From positions 124,001 through 188,000 of the forward strand of contig CBFFRP010000234.1 of assembly GCA_965644295.1 (NCBI GenBank): a DNA stretch of 64,000 nucleotides. The letters are read 5' to 3'. Shown here piece after piece: positions 10,442 through 21,435 of the stretch (the stretch's first letter is position 1; every line of letters starts with the position of its first letter). The stretch comes from Paraphysomonas bandaiensis (taxonomy: Eukaryota > Chrysophyceae). The translations under genes and the position numbers were made by a program. Below the pieces are notes generated by a model. That model saw nothing but the letters and a program-made list of their open reading frames with translations. It did no database searches and was not told the DNA's origin.

Positions 10442-12603
10442 ATGACACTGAACCCTAATAATAACTATGATGAGGGAAATGGCCCTTATCCCGACACATA
10501 CACCACTCCAGAAACAGATGGCAACGACGAAAACAGCCCTCCTCAGCCGAATGATATGCCAACTGCAGAAGTCGAAGCAGTGATACCGTCTCGCTTTCGT
10601 TACTTTGTAGGACAACAGGTGGATGTTCTCGATACAGTCAATAGGTGGAGTGAGGCAGAGGTACGGGTGTCATAGTTTTATATTAGTCCTTAAACTTTTG
10701 TCCTGTAGATCATGAAAGTAGACACAGAGAGGGGCAGGCTATTCGTTACTTATTTATTTTGGTCATCTAAATATGATGAATGGGTAACCCCGGATAGAGT
10801 AGCACCATTGTTTACGCACACATATAATCCCCCTAATCCGCTAAAAACTGGGCAACGAGTGGAATGTTTGGACAGTAGACATGAGTGGCTGCAAGCATTT
10901 GTAATAGATGAAAATGAAACAGAGGTGATGTACTCATTCTAGTTGTCAATGTTAGTTCTGAAAGTCATATCAATATAGGTTAAAGTCCATTACCAAAGTT
11001 GGGATCCTAAATTCGACGAGTGGATACCACGAAATAGCGGCCGGTTCAGGAGATACGGACCACACAGGAAAAAGCAAAAATTACAAGCTAGCAAAGTAAG
11101 TGTTTCAATTAACATTCTGCTGTTTGGCTAATGTATAGGGTTCAGGTTTCGATGAAATGGTCTATACCTGGAAGCAAACAGACTTCGGGGATACGTAACA
11201 GGCAGATCACAGCAGTATCAGAGATGTATTCCACGTACACTGCAGCACTGGCCCGACATAATCTCACGGTAGATGATATAGTACTCATTTTAATTACCCT
11301 ATATTCACCGAACTGTTGGTGTTATTCAGGTGTATGCTGTTGCAGGGGATGGCAACTGTCTTTTTAGATCTGTAGCACACCAAATTTACAGAGACGATTC
11401 CCTCCACGACCTAGTCCGTGAAAAGTGTATGGACTACATGGAAGCGAATATTTCATTCTTTTCTCAGTTTGTGGTGGGAGGGATGGAGACCTTCTCCCTG
11501 TACCTAGAGGCGAAACGTCAGCTAGGGTGTTGGGGGGATGATCCGGAGATTCAAGCCATGTGCGAGATATACGGGCGTGCAGCGCAGATATGGGCGCATG
11601 ATCCGCAAACTGGAGCGAGGTGTCTACGCACATTTCACGAAGCTGTCGCGCGACCGGTGTCTGCAACCTCTCGTTCACGGCCTTCTGCTTCTGCGCCCAT
11701 TCGACTGAGTTACTACGGCGGGGGACACTACGACAGTCTGGTGCCACTCCAGGGGGATCGTTTTAGTTTTGAGAGACCGGGTACCCCGGGGCATGTGGAA
11801 GAAAGAGCTATAATCCGTTCATTAGAGAGAAACAGATTAGCGGAGGGAGGAGGGCTGGAGGAGGCACAGAGGGCTTCCGATACTGAAGCCACAGAGAGGG
11901 CTGCCCTGGAAATGGCTATTGAGGTAAGTAGCAGTTGTGCTTCATCTGTTGTCTGCTGGACATAATAGTACTTCGACAGGCTAGCCGCAACGACTTGGCG
12001 AATTGGGGAGACAAGGATCTGGAGACTTGTCTGCGTCTATCCGCCCAAGAATGCGGCTCTGGGACATATGAGAACAAGGATACAGAGGAGTCTGCCGTTG
12101 CGGAGTCTCAGCAGTTGCTGATCAATAGTGCAGTAGAGCAATCCGAGAAAGAGTTTATTGAGCAGGCTTTGGAGAATAGCCTCAAAAATTCCTCGACGTA
12201 TGATGATACGGAGGCAGCCCTACTTGAGAGCGCTCGACTCGCTTCTCTTGCAGATAATCAAACTCCTTCGGGTGTGTCGGAGGATGCGGATGTTCAGCTG
12301 GCGATGGAACTTTCTCAGTTGTCGGAAGAAGAGCTGCTCGCTAGGGCTATGAAAGAATCTTTGGGAGGGTCGGGGACGCCACAGCAGATGTATTCGCCAA
12401 CCTCCATGGAAGGGGTGATGCGGGCACAGTCCAGTGCATATATTTCCAGCAGTAGAGGTGGGGGCGGGGGCGAAGAGGATGCAGATATAGCGGAGGCAAT
12501 ACGAATTTCAATGATGACTGCTGACGCCCAAAGTAATCAGCATACTAGTGGTGATGATTCTGATCTTGAACTAGCAATACAGGCATCATTTCAACATAAA
12601 TGA
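10442..12603 (+). CDS. OTU-family deubiquitinase with two N-terminal chromo-barrel/Tudor-knot modules and C-terminal UIMs
   Basis: Six exons join in phase: 10442-10660, 10709-10924, 10979-11095, 11146-11268, 11330-11923 and 11980-12603, giving about 630 residues. Two barrel modules (about residues 55-105 and 115-165) share GQxVxxLD, a WxxAxV strand and W(S/D)xK(Y/F)DEW(V/I). The OTU domain (about 220-365) has VAGDGNCLFRSV, with the predicted catalytic triad Asp232, Cys235 and His358 (GGGHYDSLVP). It most resembles the OTUD5/DUBA group, including the HNLTV lead-in. The C-terminal 250 residues hold several ubiquitin-interacting motifs, for example FIEQALENSLKN, VQLAMELSQLSEE, ARAMKESLG, IAEAIRISMM and LELAIQASF. 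The protein should cleave polyubiquitin. The barrels suggest recruitment to methylated histone or another peptide ligand. Combining both at one N-terminus is unusual for OTU enzymes as I know them. Confidence 0.88.
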
Positions 12604-12904
12604 TTGTTTCAGCTCGATAAATATTGTAAAAAAGAATATTTCGAACTATTGACAGCTTGGTCAACCTCGGTCATTCAGTTGTATCACTATTCTTTACCTT
12701 GTAAAATCATTATAATGTAGAAAAATAGAAACTCGCCCCTAGTCAGACAAGGACAATTCAATATGTACTAGTACATATTAACTGGTATTTGATGTATGAT
12801 ACTGCTCTCGCCGCAAAAATACTAATGTACACAAGTATATCCTAAATACTGACGAGAATTAGCTCTTAATTCAGTAGTATGATTATAAGGCTGTATATAT
12901 AGTG

Positions 12905-12992
12905 GCAAATGTCTTATTACTAGCAATAGGCGTTTAAGAGTCAGTGCTTAATACTTGATATTGATATCCTACATTTAACGCTACGAATACTG
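12905..12992 (-). repeat. Dispersed repeat copy resembling the empty target of the hAT insertion
   Basis: Read on the minus strand, this stretch gives CGTAGC, GTAGGATATCA, then TTAAGCACT, GACTCTTAAACGC and a CTATTGCTAGTAATAAGA block, in that order. The two flanks of the hAT element (28160-28253 and 30311-30395), joined across the insertion, give the same order of motifs. It therefore looks like a relative of the site the hAT element landed in. Confidence 0.5.
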
Positions 12993-13714
12993 CGTGTGCA
13001 TCACCACAAGCACCAAGGTGCAACCACTTTCGCTCTATCACTCAAACCAAGCGCAGTGAGCAAGCAGAATGTTGATATACCTGACATCTCCTAACTTCAG
13101 GATTTTTGAGTCCTTAAGGTGAACATCCCGGATGCTCGACTTCAGCAGGCACCCCGGTTACCCTTCAGGTGATCCCAATACCCCGGATGACTGTTTATTC
13201 GTCAACACAAGTGACTCTTATATTAGTGTAATATTATTAGCTGACTATGTATGCGGCTCATGTCAATTTCCCGGAGAAATATCTCCGGATACTTATCCCC
13301 AGAACACCACAAAAAGGTGCAAGTCCGACTTTGTATAGGCAGCTGTGTATAGCTAGAAAGCATAGATACTCAGCAAAGTAGAGTGAATCCAGCGTATAGG
13401 TGTGTAATGTGTAAAAAGCAAATATCAAAAAGATATTGAATATATATAAGCCATAATTGATCTGCAGCTGACGGCTGACGGGATGTAAGACAGCAGTCCT
13501 TGAGTTTGCTGTGTGAGTGCAATGTAAAGTTGCTTGTTATAGATGAGAATTCTGAAATTCGGTATACTATACAAACATACAAACTTATATATGTTTCGAC
13601 ATGAGGACAATCAATGGTGTATATTACTTGCCTTTTCTATATATACATGAAGATTAATTATTTCGTTGGATTTACCTGTTCTACAAGTGAAATCCGTTAG
13701 CATATGTATGAGGC

Positions 13715-13850
13715 TTGCGTAACAATTAATTAGCAATTAATAATTATGTCCAACAAGAATAATTACAATTATTAATCAAGCATCCAATTATAGGCAATGC
13801 AATTAATTGGCAATTAATTGCCTTCAATTCTATTGCTAGATTTTAGAATA
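13715..13850. repeat. AT-rich block with hAT-terminus-like start
   Basis: The block starts with GGCTTGCGTAACAATTAATT, close to the inverted termini of the hAT element at 28254-30310. It then carries several AATTAATTGC-type palindromes. It could be a decayed short non-autonomous relative; no second terminus or target duplication was found. Confidence 0.3.
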
Positions 13851-14568
13851 ACCTTCTGAACTATAATCTCACCTCAAAGATGCCGATTCTTACGCAGAAA
13901 CATCAACATTTCAAGGTGTCTAGGTGTCATTCGCTTGCGAAAATCAGTGATAACATGACTGGACACATACATTCAAGAGAGTTATGGAAGAACTCGAATT
14001 AAGGAGAGCAGTCGTCAGCCGCAGAGTGTCAGTCCTGTCATGACACTCTTACAGGGCTTCAAGATGCTCTTAATGTAATGCTTGAAGTGGTTCACTTCAC
14101 CCTCTCTCATTAACGCATATGGAGATCAGACAACGTATGCTACTCATGGGTGTGGGGGTGAGGCTGTGTCATACTCTATCTATGCATGATGTCTGATGAC
14201 TGTTAGATACAGTATGACATCTGTGGGGGGTAGCTATTTATATAGATACGATCGTATGAAGGTATACGATGGGACTACAGAATATGTATTTGCAATTGTA
14301 TAGGAGAGAGTGTAGGATGGATGTATACCGTATACAGCAGTATTCCCTGAGAAAGGAGTGACAGGATGTTGATTACAGCGTGTGTCATACAGCTGTGAGT
14401 GCCGTATATACGCACACACACATAGAAACACGATGATATACACGCCTACTCTACCGGCCGGTGTGTCAGGCTGCTGAGGTATGGTATGGACAGCAGTGTA
14501 TATTAACATAGTAAGGAGCATAACTTTGAACGTATCAGCGCACGATAAAGCGCTCCTGTTAACCTGAT

Positions 14569-16980
14569 ATGTCATTCAGTGGCGGGACCTCCATGAAGGC
14601 TCCTACTTCACAGAGCAGAGATATGGATTATAAACTATTAGATCCTCTTGTAGCCGGACAAACACCATCTAAAAACGACTGTTGCTTCCAGCATTGTCGT
14701 CGTTCCAAGTCAGGGAGTTGCTGGTATTTCTGGAAGACTCGATTTGATGCTATGACATGTTGCGCCAGTGCGATGCTTCTTATATCGCTGTTGGTTGCTG
14801 TTATCGCCCCACTGGTTCTTCATAAGCTTGTTGATGATGGTATTGCTGATGCAGTTGTGATAGATAATCGTCATGCGTCCTCCTATGACATCTGGCAGAG
14901 CAATTATTACGGACATGGCGATAAACCTGTCATAAACTATGATGTGTACCTGTTCGATGTTCAGAATCCCCATGAAACTCTCAATGGCTCTAAACCAATT
15001 GTTGTTGAAAAAGGACCTTATGCTTTTTTTGAGTACTATAACAAATTTGATATTACCTGGCATGATGACGGAGACGTTGTAAGCTATTATACCCAGAAAT
15101 TTTATGTGTTCAATGAAGAACGCACGGGCCCTGGTTTACACCTGGACGATCAGATTACGATCCCTTACGCCACGGTGGTTGGGTTTGAGTACCTACTGGG
15201 TACTATTCCGGCTTCCACAGAAGAGGCGCTGGACCAATATTTAGAAGACAATGTGCACGAAATTGTGGAAGGTATCGAGGAAACGATAGATCAGCTTGAG
15301 CAGGATGTAATAGACGACCCATTCATGGACGAGGAAACCAAAAATGCGACTTTAGCTGAACTGGAACTGAAGCGAGCCCTTGTGGAGGCAGTTGAGGCTG
15401 TGAGTAACTAGTTTCTACTTTATAATGACTCATGTAACGTACGCTTCTTTTCACAGGGAATAGATGGGTATATTGAATCCGCAAGCGCCGGGTCTTCTCT
15501 TCTTAAGTTACTTCTTTGCTCCGCTAACCCTGATGGCATCTCTCCGTATTGGACCACTGATCCAGTTAGTGCATGTAAGTTATGTTTTCACAAGCGTACC
15601 TCTAACCATACGCTTGTATATAAAATGCTTGTATCCCATTGCTAACAAGCCTTCTTTGACAGATTTTGGGTGGCTCAATGATACAATCCTTGTTGAGGTA
15701 GAGGAACTACTTGTAGCAATGAACAAATCTGACGTTCCTTGGGCAACCTCTGTCCCTGGTGCCACGGCCAATTACACTTCTGAAGATGATGCTCAGCGGA
15801 GATGTGGACGAATCACTCAGAAGACGGGAAAGACAGACACGAAGCAGGTTGGAAAGGTCGTTACCTACTACAACCAGACTAGCCAGTGGGTATGTTTGGA
15901 CACCACCAAGTCCGAACAGGCGCCGGACTATGTTCAGGGCCAGGAATTTCCTGCGTGTGCACACTATCAAGCAGAGTGGACTCCGCAAGAGGCAGAAGCT
16001 CATGGCTACACACAAGCTTTTGCTACTGAGGTGACAGTATTACTTTTTGCAGTATGTTGTTGTAACGGTATATTTCAGTATGCCAACCGCATAGGTGGTA
16101 CAGACGGTCAGATGTTCGGTGCCCCAACAACTTCAGAAAAAATCCAAATGTATGTATTTGATATATACCGAACGCTATTTCTGCAGTATGAGGGAGACAA
16201 CTCCGATTGGCATGGGGTCACTTTGAGAAGGTGAGTTACCGTCATGCACAACAACCACCACCCCAATGATACCAACATGTATGCAGGTACGGATTACAAA
16301 TGAAGGACCTGCAGAACTACACAATGAATCCATCAGAAGCATGGCAGTACTACAACTATGCGCCTTCAGGGATGGAGAATCTGACTGCCGCAACTGGTAC
16401 GACTATGTTTGTTTCTAAGCCCCACTTCCTTGACGGAGACTCCTCTCTTGCTGCCTCTGTTGTGGGAATGACTCCAAAGAGGGAAGTGCATGACACTTTC
16501 CTTGATATTGAACCAAATACTGGTGCATTGACACGCGCACACAAGCGCTTGCAGCTGGTGAATGAAATGAACAACTATGACTTACCAGAAATGAGTCCTG
16601 AGGCGGCACTGGCCATAGAAGCACTTTGCGCGGATAATGATAAAAACTTTACATGCGGCACATTGGATGCAATGATGAAGTGTCTCGCTATACCGTCGAA
16701 CTGGAAGTTCTACAACGATAGGGTGTATCTTCCCTATGCCTGGGCCGACGAATCTGTTGAAGGGACATCGGATGATGCTGATGCCATTAAGAATGGAATC
16801 TATGCTGCAGATGATTTGGCCAATGACATTCGCGTTTGGGGTTTTGTTGTTGCCGGGTTATGTTTTGCTTTCATCGTTGGAATGTTTGCGTCGAAATTGA
16901 TGGTTCTGCAGGACAAAGACAGTGAAGACCTGCGACAGTCATTCGTCAGTTTGCACGATGACATCCCAAGCAGAACGTAG
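14569..16980 (+). CDS. CD36/LIMP-2 (SCARB) family scavenger receptor-like membrane protein
   Basis: Five exons join in phase: 14569-15399, 15457-15574, 15663-16030, 16079-16230 and 16287-16980, giving about 720 residues. The layout is the family's: a short cytosolic N-tail, TM1 (about residues 66-88), a large lumenal/extracellular domain, TM2 (about 673-694) and a cytosolic C-tail. Family landmarks include VEKGPYAFFEY near the first TM, the GTDGQMFGAP block (family GxDGxxFxP) and FVSKPHFL. Several cysteines lie in the C-terminal part of the ectodomain. It is longer than human CD36 (about 470 residues) because of an acidic helical insertion near residues 215-280 and other loops. The family takes up lipids or lipoproteins, or serves as a lysosomal receptor. 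Here a phagosomal or lysosomal lipid-handling role is inferred. Acidic residues precede leucines in both cytosolic tails (N-tail KLLDPL), which could be sorting signals. Confidence 0.88.
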
Positions 16981-19900
16981 GAGGCACTTTTTGTACTATT
17001 AGAATGCTGAAATTCTTGCAAATAAAAGATTTTCGTGTTCATAATATGAACTTGCCTGTACATGGAGTATTCTGTATTCGGGTATGCTTCTACTGATACT
17101 TCAAAATAGTATTGTATGTAGCTATGCCTTTAATATAAAAGTAATGTAACTGAGTATTCAATTGTTGAGATTGTGTACGTTCTCAGTGTAATTACGTTAA
17201 CTTTGTAATTTTGTCAGGCGTAGTTAATTTGTATCTATGAAGCAGACATAGGATAACAGCATGATGTCTAGTGTCTATATGCTAGGAGGCGACATTCGTA
17301 TGTAAGGGTTCAATCACAGCAGTCCGTATGGACGTATCAAGCAAAATCATTATGGCACTTGGTCTTTAGTAATTTAGCTGTATGTATTAACAAAAATCAG
17401 CATTCTGCTCGAGTACTATTTCACACACTTATATATTTGGTATCAAACGTGTGCCTCGAAGCAGAAATTCTACGATTCATTTCGAAGTTTTAACGTTAAA
17501 TTATTAGATGTAACAACGATAGAGTGTTGGAAATTGCTCATTTTAAGCTAGATCACAGAGAGAATTTGTCGTCAGACTAGATAGATTTATTAATAACACG
17601 AAGTTGTGATAAACAACACTAGTTCATTTTGATCCATGCATAATATCCTACATATGCGGAGCTCTCGTTACTGAACATATCTCGAAAGATCAAACCATTT
17701 CAGTTTCTCAATATCATCACAGCATTTGTACATCACTATATTTCACTGTATTCTTGTACATTGTCTTCAAGTGACATACTGAATATAATAGAATAAGATC
17801 CATATTCTAATAAAGAGTAACTGACACCATCGTCGTCTATTCTGTTGAATCACTGCTATCGTCAGGATTATCAATCTGATTTCTCAGCAAGACTGCGCTC
17901 CGCACTCCCCTCCTGCGGGGCCCTGGAACTTGACTTACCTTCGTCCCACGACTTCATTCAGCTTTACCATTCCTATAATAAAATAATTTATCAGTTATCA
18001 AGAGGAGCCGCTAGAACCACACTCTAATAGTAGACATCAAGAACCAGCAGTAGCATATCCCATATATCCCTCCACCTTATCGCCCGTTTTACAACAATTT
18101 CGGACGCACAGGAGGTTTCCTTCGGTACACTACACGATGCTTAGAGAACTTTCCATCTGTTTTCGTGAATACCCAGCGATCCGGGTGAGTCTTGTGGAGT
18201 GGAGTGGGTTGCTGAAGGGAGGAAGTAGTCGCCATCCTAAATATGAGTCACTTTGAACCTCTACTCCTCAGCATTCGTACCTCTAATTCTTCCTGGACCT
18301 CCCCCGTAGCCGCCTTTTTTCTTCCGCAAGCGTTTCGTAGTCTTTCGATGCCGATTGAACTGATGCTGAAACTTGTCACATATTACTCGTAGTCGAATCT
18401 CCATGAAATTTCCCTTCAGCACCCTTAATAGCTACTTCCGTTGATCGCTCGTCAATTAGGAACTTGCAATCACTGTTGGACTGCGATAACCCGCATGGCC
18501 CAGGGTGATCCCAAGAACGCGGAGTGGTGACCAGGGCAGGTATCGCCGAAGCCAGTTTTACAGAATATTTCAGTTCCAGCATTCTTTTTCCCCTGAGATT
18601 TTATACCATCCCAATCCTTGAAGGGGGTGGTCCTCATGATTTGTCATGTGTAGTTTCCTTCTTGGGCCCACTCCCTTCCAACTTATAGGTTATATAACCG
18701 TTTTTCGTACAAGCAACAGATACAGTTCCTTTATAATAATCACGGGCAGTTTGCTGCAAAGATTTGATTTGCCACAGGGATGGGCGTTGATGAGAGCAAG
18801 CAGAGAGGATGAGTTGTGAAACAGAAACAAGACAAGAGTCAGGAGAACACCACAAAACTGGATGTTGTTCGACATTCTCCGAAGACGTAAAGCCTCGCAA
18901 AGATCCGTCAACAATGTGTGGATGGTAGTAGGATAAATTCGGGCTATATTGCCACTAGTGAGAATGCATAGAAAATCCTTTCACATAGAGTTCTTAGGGC
19001 TATATAGTAAATAACATAAATTAAATTGTACACACAATACTAAACATAACGTAAAGCTACTTCGTGAGTGCTACCTCTCCTACAATAGAAACCCATCCTC
19101 GAAGCCATACCAAGTGGTGATTTTAATATATTGCTACGGTTTCAGTGAACGACACATGTAGAGTTCAGTAGACGAGTCTTAGCCACTAATTATTATAACA
19201 GAACGTTCACTACGTGCAAGTGAGTCAGCTCAGGTTCATGACGAGGGAAATTTTGGTAGTAAAAGGACCGAGAGAAGCGGCAATGGCAGAAACAAATGGA
19301 ACGGCGCATGAGGACATTTGATGAAGGAAGGTATGCTGCATCGGATGGAGAGGAGCATGTGGCTCCGATAGAATATCTTAGATACCTGTGTGCTCTTTAG
19401 GGGTCGACGGCTCATATACAGGATGAGTCCTATATGTGACTAGAAACAAGAATAGTACATGTCCTTGACATAAGCCACTTCTGATCTCTCCAAGTGAAGA
19501 AGTCTACACAAGTGTAATATGGCTTCCAAAATCAAAGTGGGGATATTCCCAGGATTGTTTGATGTTAGAAGTCCACTACTATAGCCTCCTTCCACATTAA
19601 CAGACACACCCTGTGAACATAGGCTGCAATGTTATAGTAGTGCCTGAGCGTTAGATGCGGAGTATTACTGACATATAGCGGGTTTCGATACCGTAACAGT
19701 TAGTTCTCCGGATACACAGGGTCACTGCTGTATACATGTCGTGAAAGAAAAGCCATCTCGACATATAGAACTATAGGGCAGAAGGAATGCAGTCTGACAA
19801 CCGAAACAACGCCCATTTTGTTTGTTAGTGTTATAGCGCATGTATGTCTGTCGAATCTATCGAACAACAACACATACACTCCTCGTCTGACTTGCTATGA

Positions 19901-20171
19901 GTGTATACGGTGAGGTATTATCAGGGATGGGTATCAGATGTAGATAACAGTGTTGTGTAGGTGACATAAGTGATTCGATCGGCATCGTCAACTCCCTCCA
20001 CCATATCATATACGTAGCAGGTAGCAGCAGTATACACACCAAACACTGTGCCTCACACACAGCTCCATATGCATCTTATCCAATAGCTAGATAGCTATGA
20101 CATCGTAGTGTATCGAGAGTCCACCAATCAGATCAATTTCAGATATTTTAGTATGAGAATAAAAAAAATAA
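16981..20171. other. Gene-poor region with decayed coding relics
   Basis: About 3.2 kb without an intact gene. Between 18050 and 18960 the minus strand shows scattered short open frames interrupted by stops, described separately. The rest (16981-18050 and 18960-20171) is AT-rich, and I see nothing in it. Confidence 0.45.
18050..18960 (-). pseudogene. Decayed coding relic, possibly a transposase
   Basis: Minus-strand open segments lie in tandem at 18900-18634, 18582-18376 and about 18240-18060, in different frames and separated by stops or short gaps. They have protein-like composition: ARDYYKGTVSVACTKNGYITYKL in the first, a long basic patch (RKTTKRLRKKKGGYGG) between, and HKTHPDRWVFTKTDGKFSKH in the last. 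Base composition is less AT-rich than the flanks. No catalytic motif could be identified, so the transposase reading is only a guess from context. It may equally be a dead cellular gene. Confidence 0.3.
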
Positions 20172-20244
20172 CACCGAACGTGGGGCTCGAACCCACGACC
20201 ACAGGATTAAGAGTCCTGCGCTCTACCGACTGAGCTAGCCCGGC
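20172..20244 (-). tRNA. tRNA-Lys (CTT), copy 1
   Basis: A 73-base minus-strand gene folds into a full cloverleaf. The D-arm holds TAGCTCAGTCGG (box A), the anticodon loop is CTCTTAA giving anticodon CTT, and the T-arm holds GGTTCGAGCCC (box B). The acceptor stem pairs with a few G-U pairs, as in other eukaryotic tRNA-Lys. No intron and no encoded CCA are present. A T-run of seven or more just after the 3' end (20160-20168 read on the minus strand) is a strong Pol III terminator. Confidence 0.97.
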
Positions 20245-20330
20245 TATCAGATAATTTGTAACTTAGAAATTTAGGATATATAAATTACATTTTAAATTAT
20301 GGTGGTAAGTTAAAAAGAGCAAAAGTTGTG

Positions 20331-20403
20331 CACCGAACGTGGGGCTCGAACCCACGACCACAGGATTAAGAGTCCTGCGCTCTACCGACTGAGCTAGCCC
20401 GGC
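20331..20403 (-). tRNA. tRNA-Lys (CTT), copy 2
   Basis: Identical over the mature sequence to the copy 159 bases away, on the same strand. Box A, box B and anticodon CTT are the same, and short T-runs follow the 3' end. The flanks differ, so this is an established tandem duplication rather than an assembly repeat. Confidence 0.97.
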
Positions 20404-21435
20404 TTGGATATATTTCACGTCTGATTTTACATTATATAAAAGTTAATTTTGTTTTTCTTGTTTCAATATCCATCGCATTTAGAGCAATGTTAAATCACTC
20501 TTCTGATACAGTCACTTGAGTATTTGAATGGTAAGCGGGGTATTCGATGTACAAGTTGCTGTATATGTTTGTGGTTCTATCCCACACGTGAAGAATCCTT
20601 TTCAACCCACCTCATAATTTGTATGAACGGAACGCAGTGTAATATATGGTAGAGGTGCAGTGCCGACAAGCATCATACACATCACCTCTACCGCATATTG
20701 CATTCCTTGATTATGTCGAGAGTTTCTGGTGGTATCCTACCTTTTACCTTTACACCCTTTATTATTAGCTACTCATGTTAAACGAAACGCTGCTCTCCAA
20801 GGAATAGCGCCGGCTGACTATACTGGAACACAAGTATACACTCGGAGCATTAATCCCTGTGCAACCACTATATATGAATAACTCGCATATTTTTATTAAA
20901 ACCTGCACTCATTAAATGTGTGTGGAATCTCACCGAATTTACTGGACCATTATGGCAGCTTGTATTAGAACGGCAGCTTGCAAAGATATTGAGAAGGTAC
21001 TTCAGATGATACACATTTTGAAAGATGATACAAGTGGCACTCTACAAGGTCATAACTCATAACTTATTTTGTTACGTTGGGAATTCATCGTATGTATGCA
21101 GTTTGGATGACAAATTCTAAACTAATAAATGATTCGAATTATAATTGACAGAGTATTTGTTGCAGAACTGGCTTCAATATTGATATTTTTTGGATATTTA
21201 AACTATTTATTCGCGTTGTTTATAATGACACAATGATCCGTATCACAACAACTAAATAAGCGAAACCAAATACATAGTCAAACTTTAAGTGTAACATTTA
21301 CTTATCACTTACGTTGTGCAACATACATCTGACATCAAGAAGCGCACTGCATGAAAATTCACGTACAAAGTAATGCACAACATATTACTAATAGATTGTA
21401 CATATTCTGCATTCACATACTACAGCGATTCCAGC
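20404..21435. other. Intergenic, AT-rich
   Basis: Spacer between the tRNA pair and the EF-hand gene. Apart from the short open frame at 20952-21060, listed separately, I see no gene. Confidence 0.45.
20952..21060 (+). pseudogene. Isolated first-exon-like fragment resembling a GNAT acetyltransferase N-terminus
   Basis: A short frame begins MAACIRTAACKDIEKVLQMI and continues HILKDDTSGTLQG before a GT donor-like site and a stop. The pattern (I-R-x-A, an acidic helix start, hydrophobic helix) is that of the first strand and helix of GNAT acetyltransferases. No downstream exon with the acetyl-CoA loop was found, so it is either a relic or chance. Confidence 0.25.

Larger units (their letters stand above)
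12604..14568. other. Gene-poor spacer with repeat remnants
   Basis: About 2 kb without a supported gene. It contains a minus-strand copy of the dispersed repeat that flanks the hAT element (about 12905-12992), an AT-rich block with a hAT-terminus-like start (about 13715-13850), and a 9-base inverted repeat (AGAGTGTCA / TGACACTCT) at 14023-14049. The final 350 bases show the GTATAC/CAGCAGTAT-type motifs seen upstream of other genes. A 68-codon open frame at 13132-13338 looks spurious. Confidence 0.45.

Noticed and set aside
13132-13338. Small 68-codon gene
   Set aside because: It has no homology pattern or context and lies in a repeat-rich spacer.
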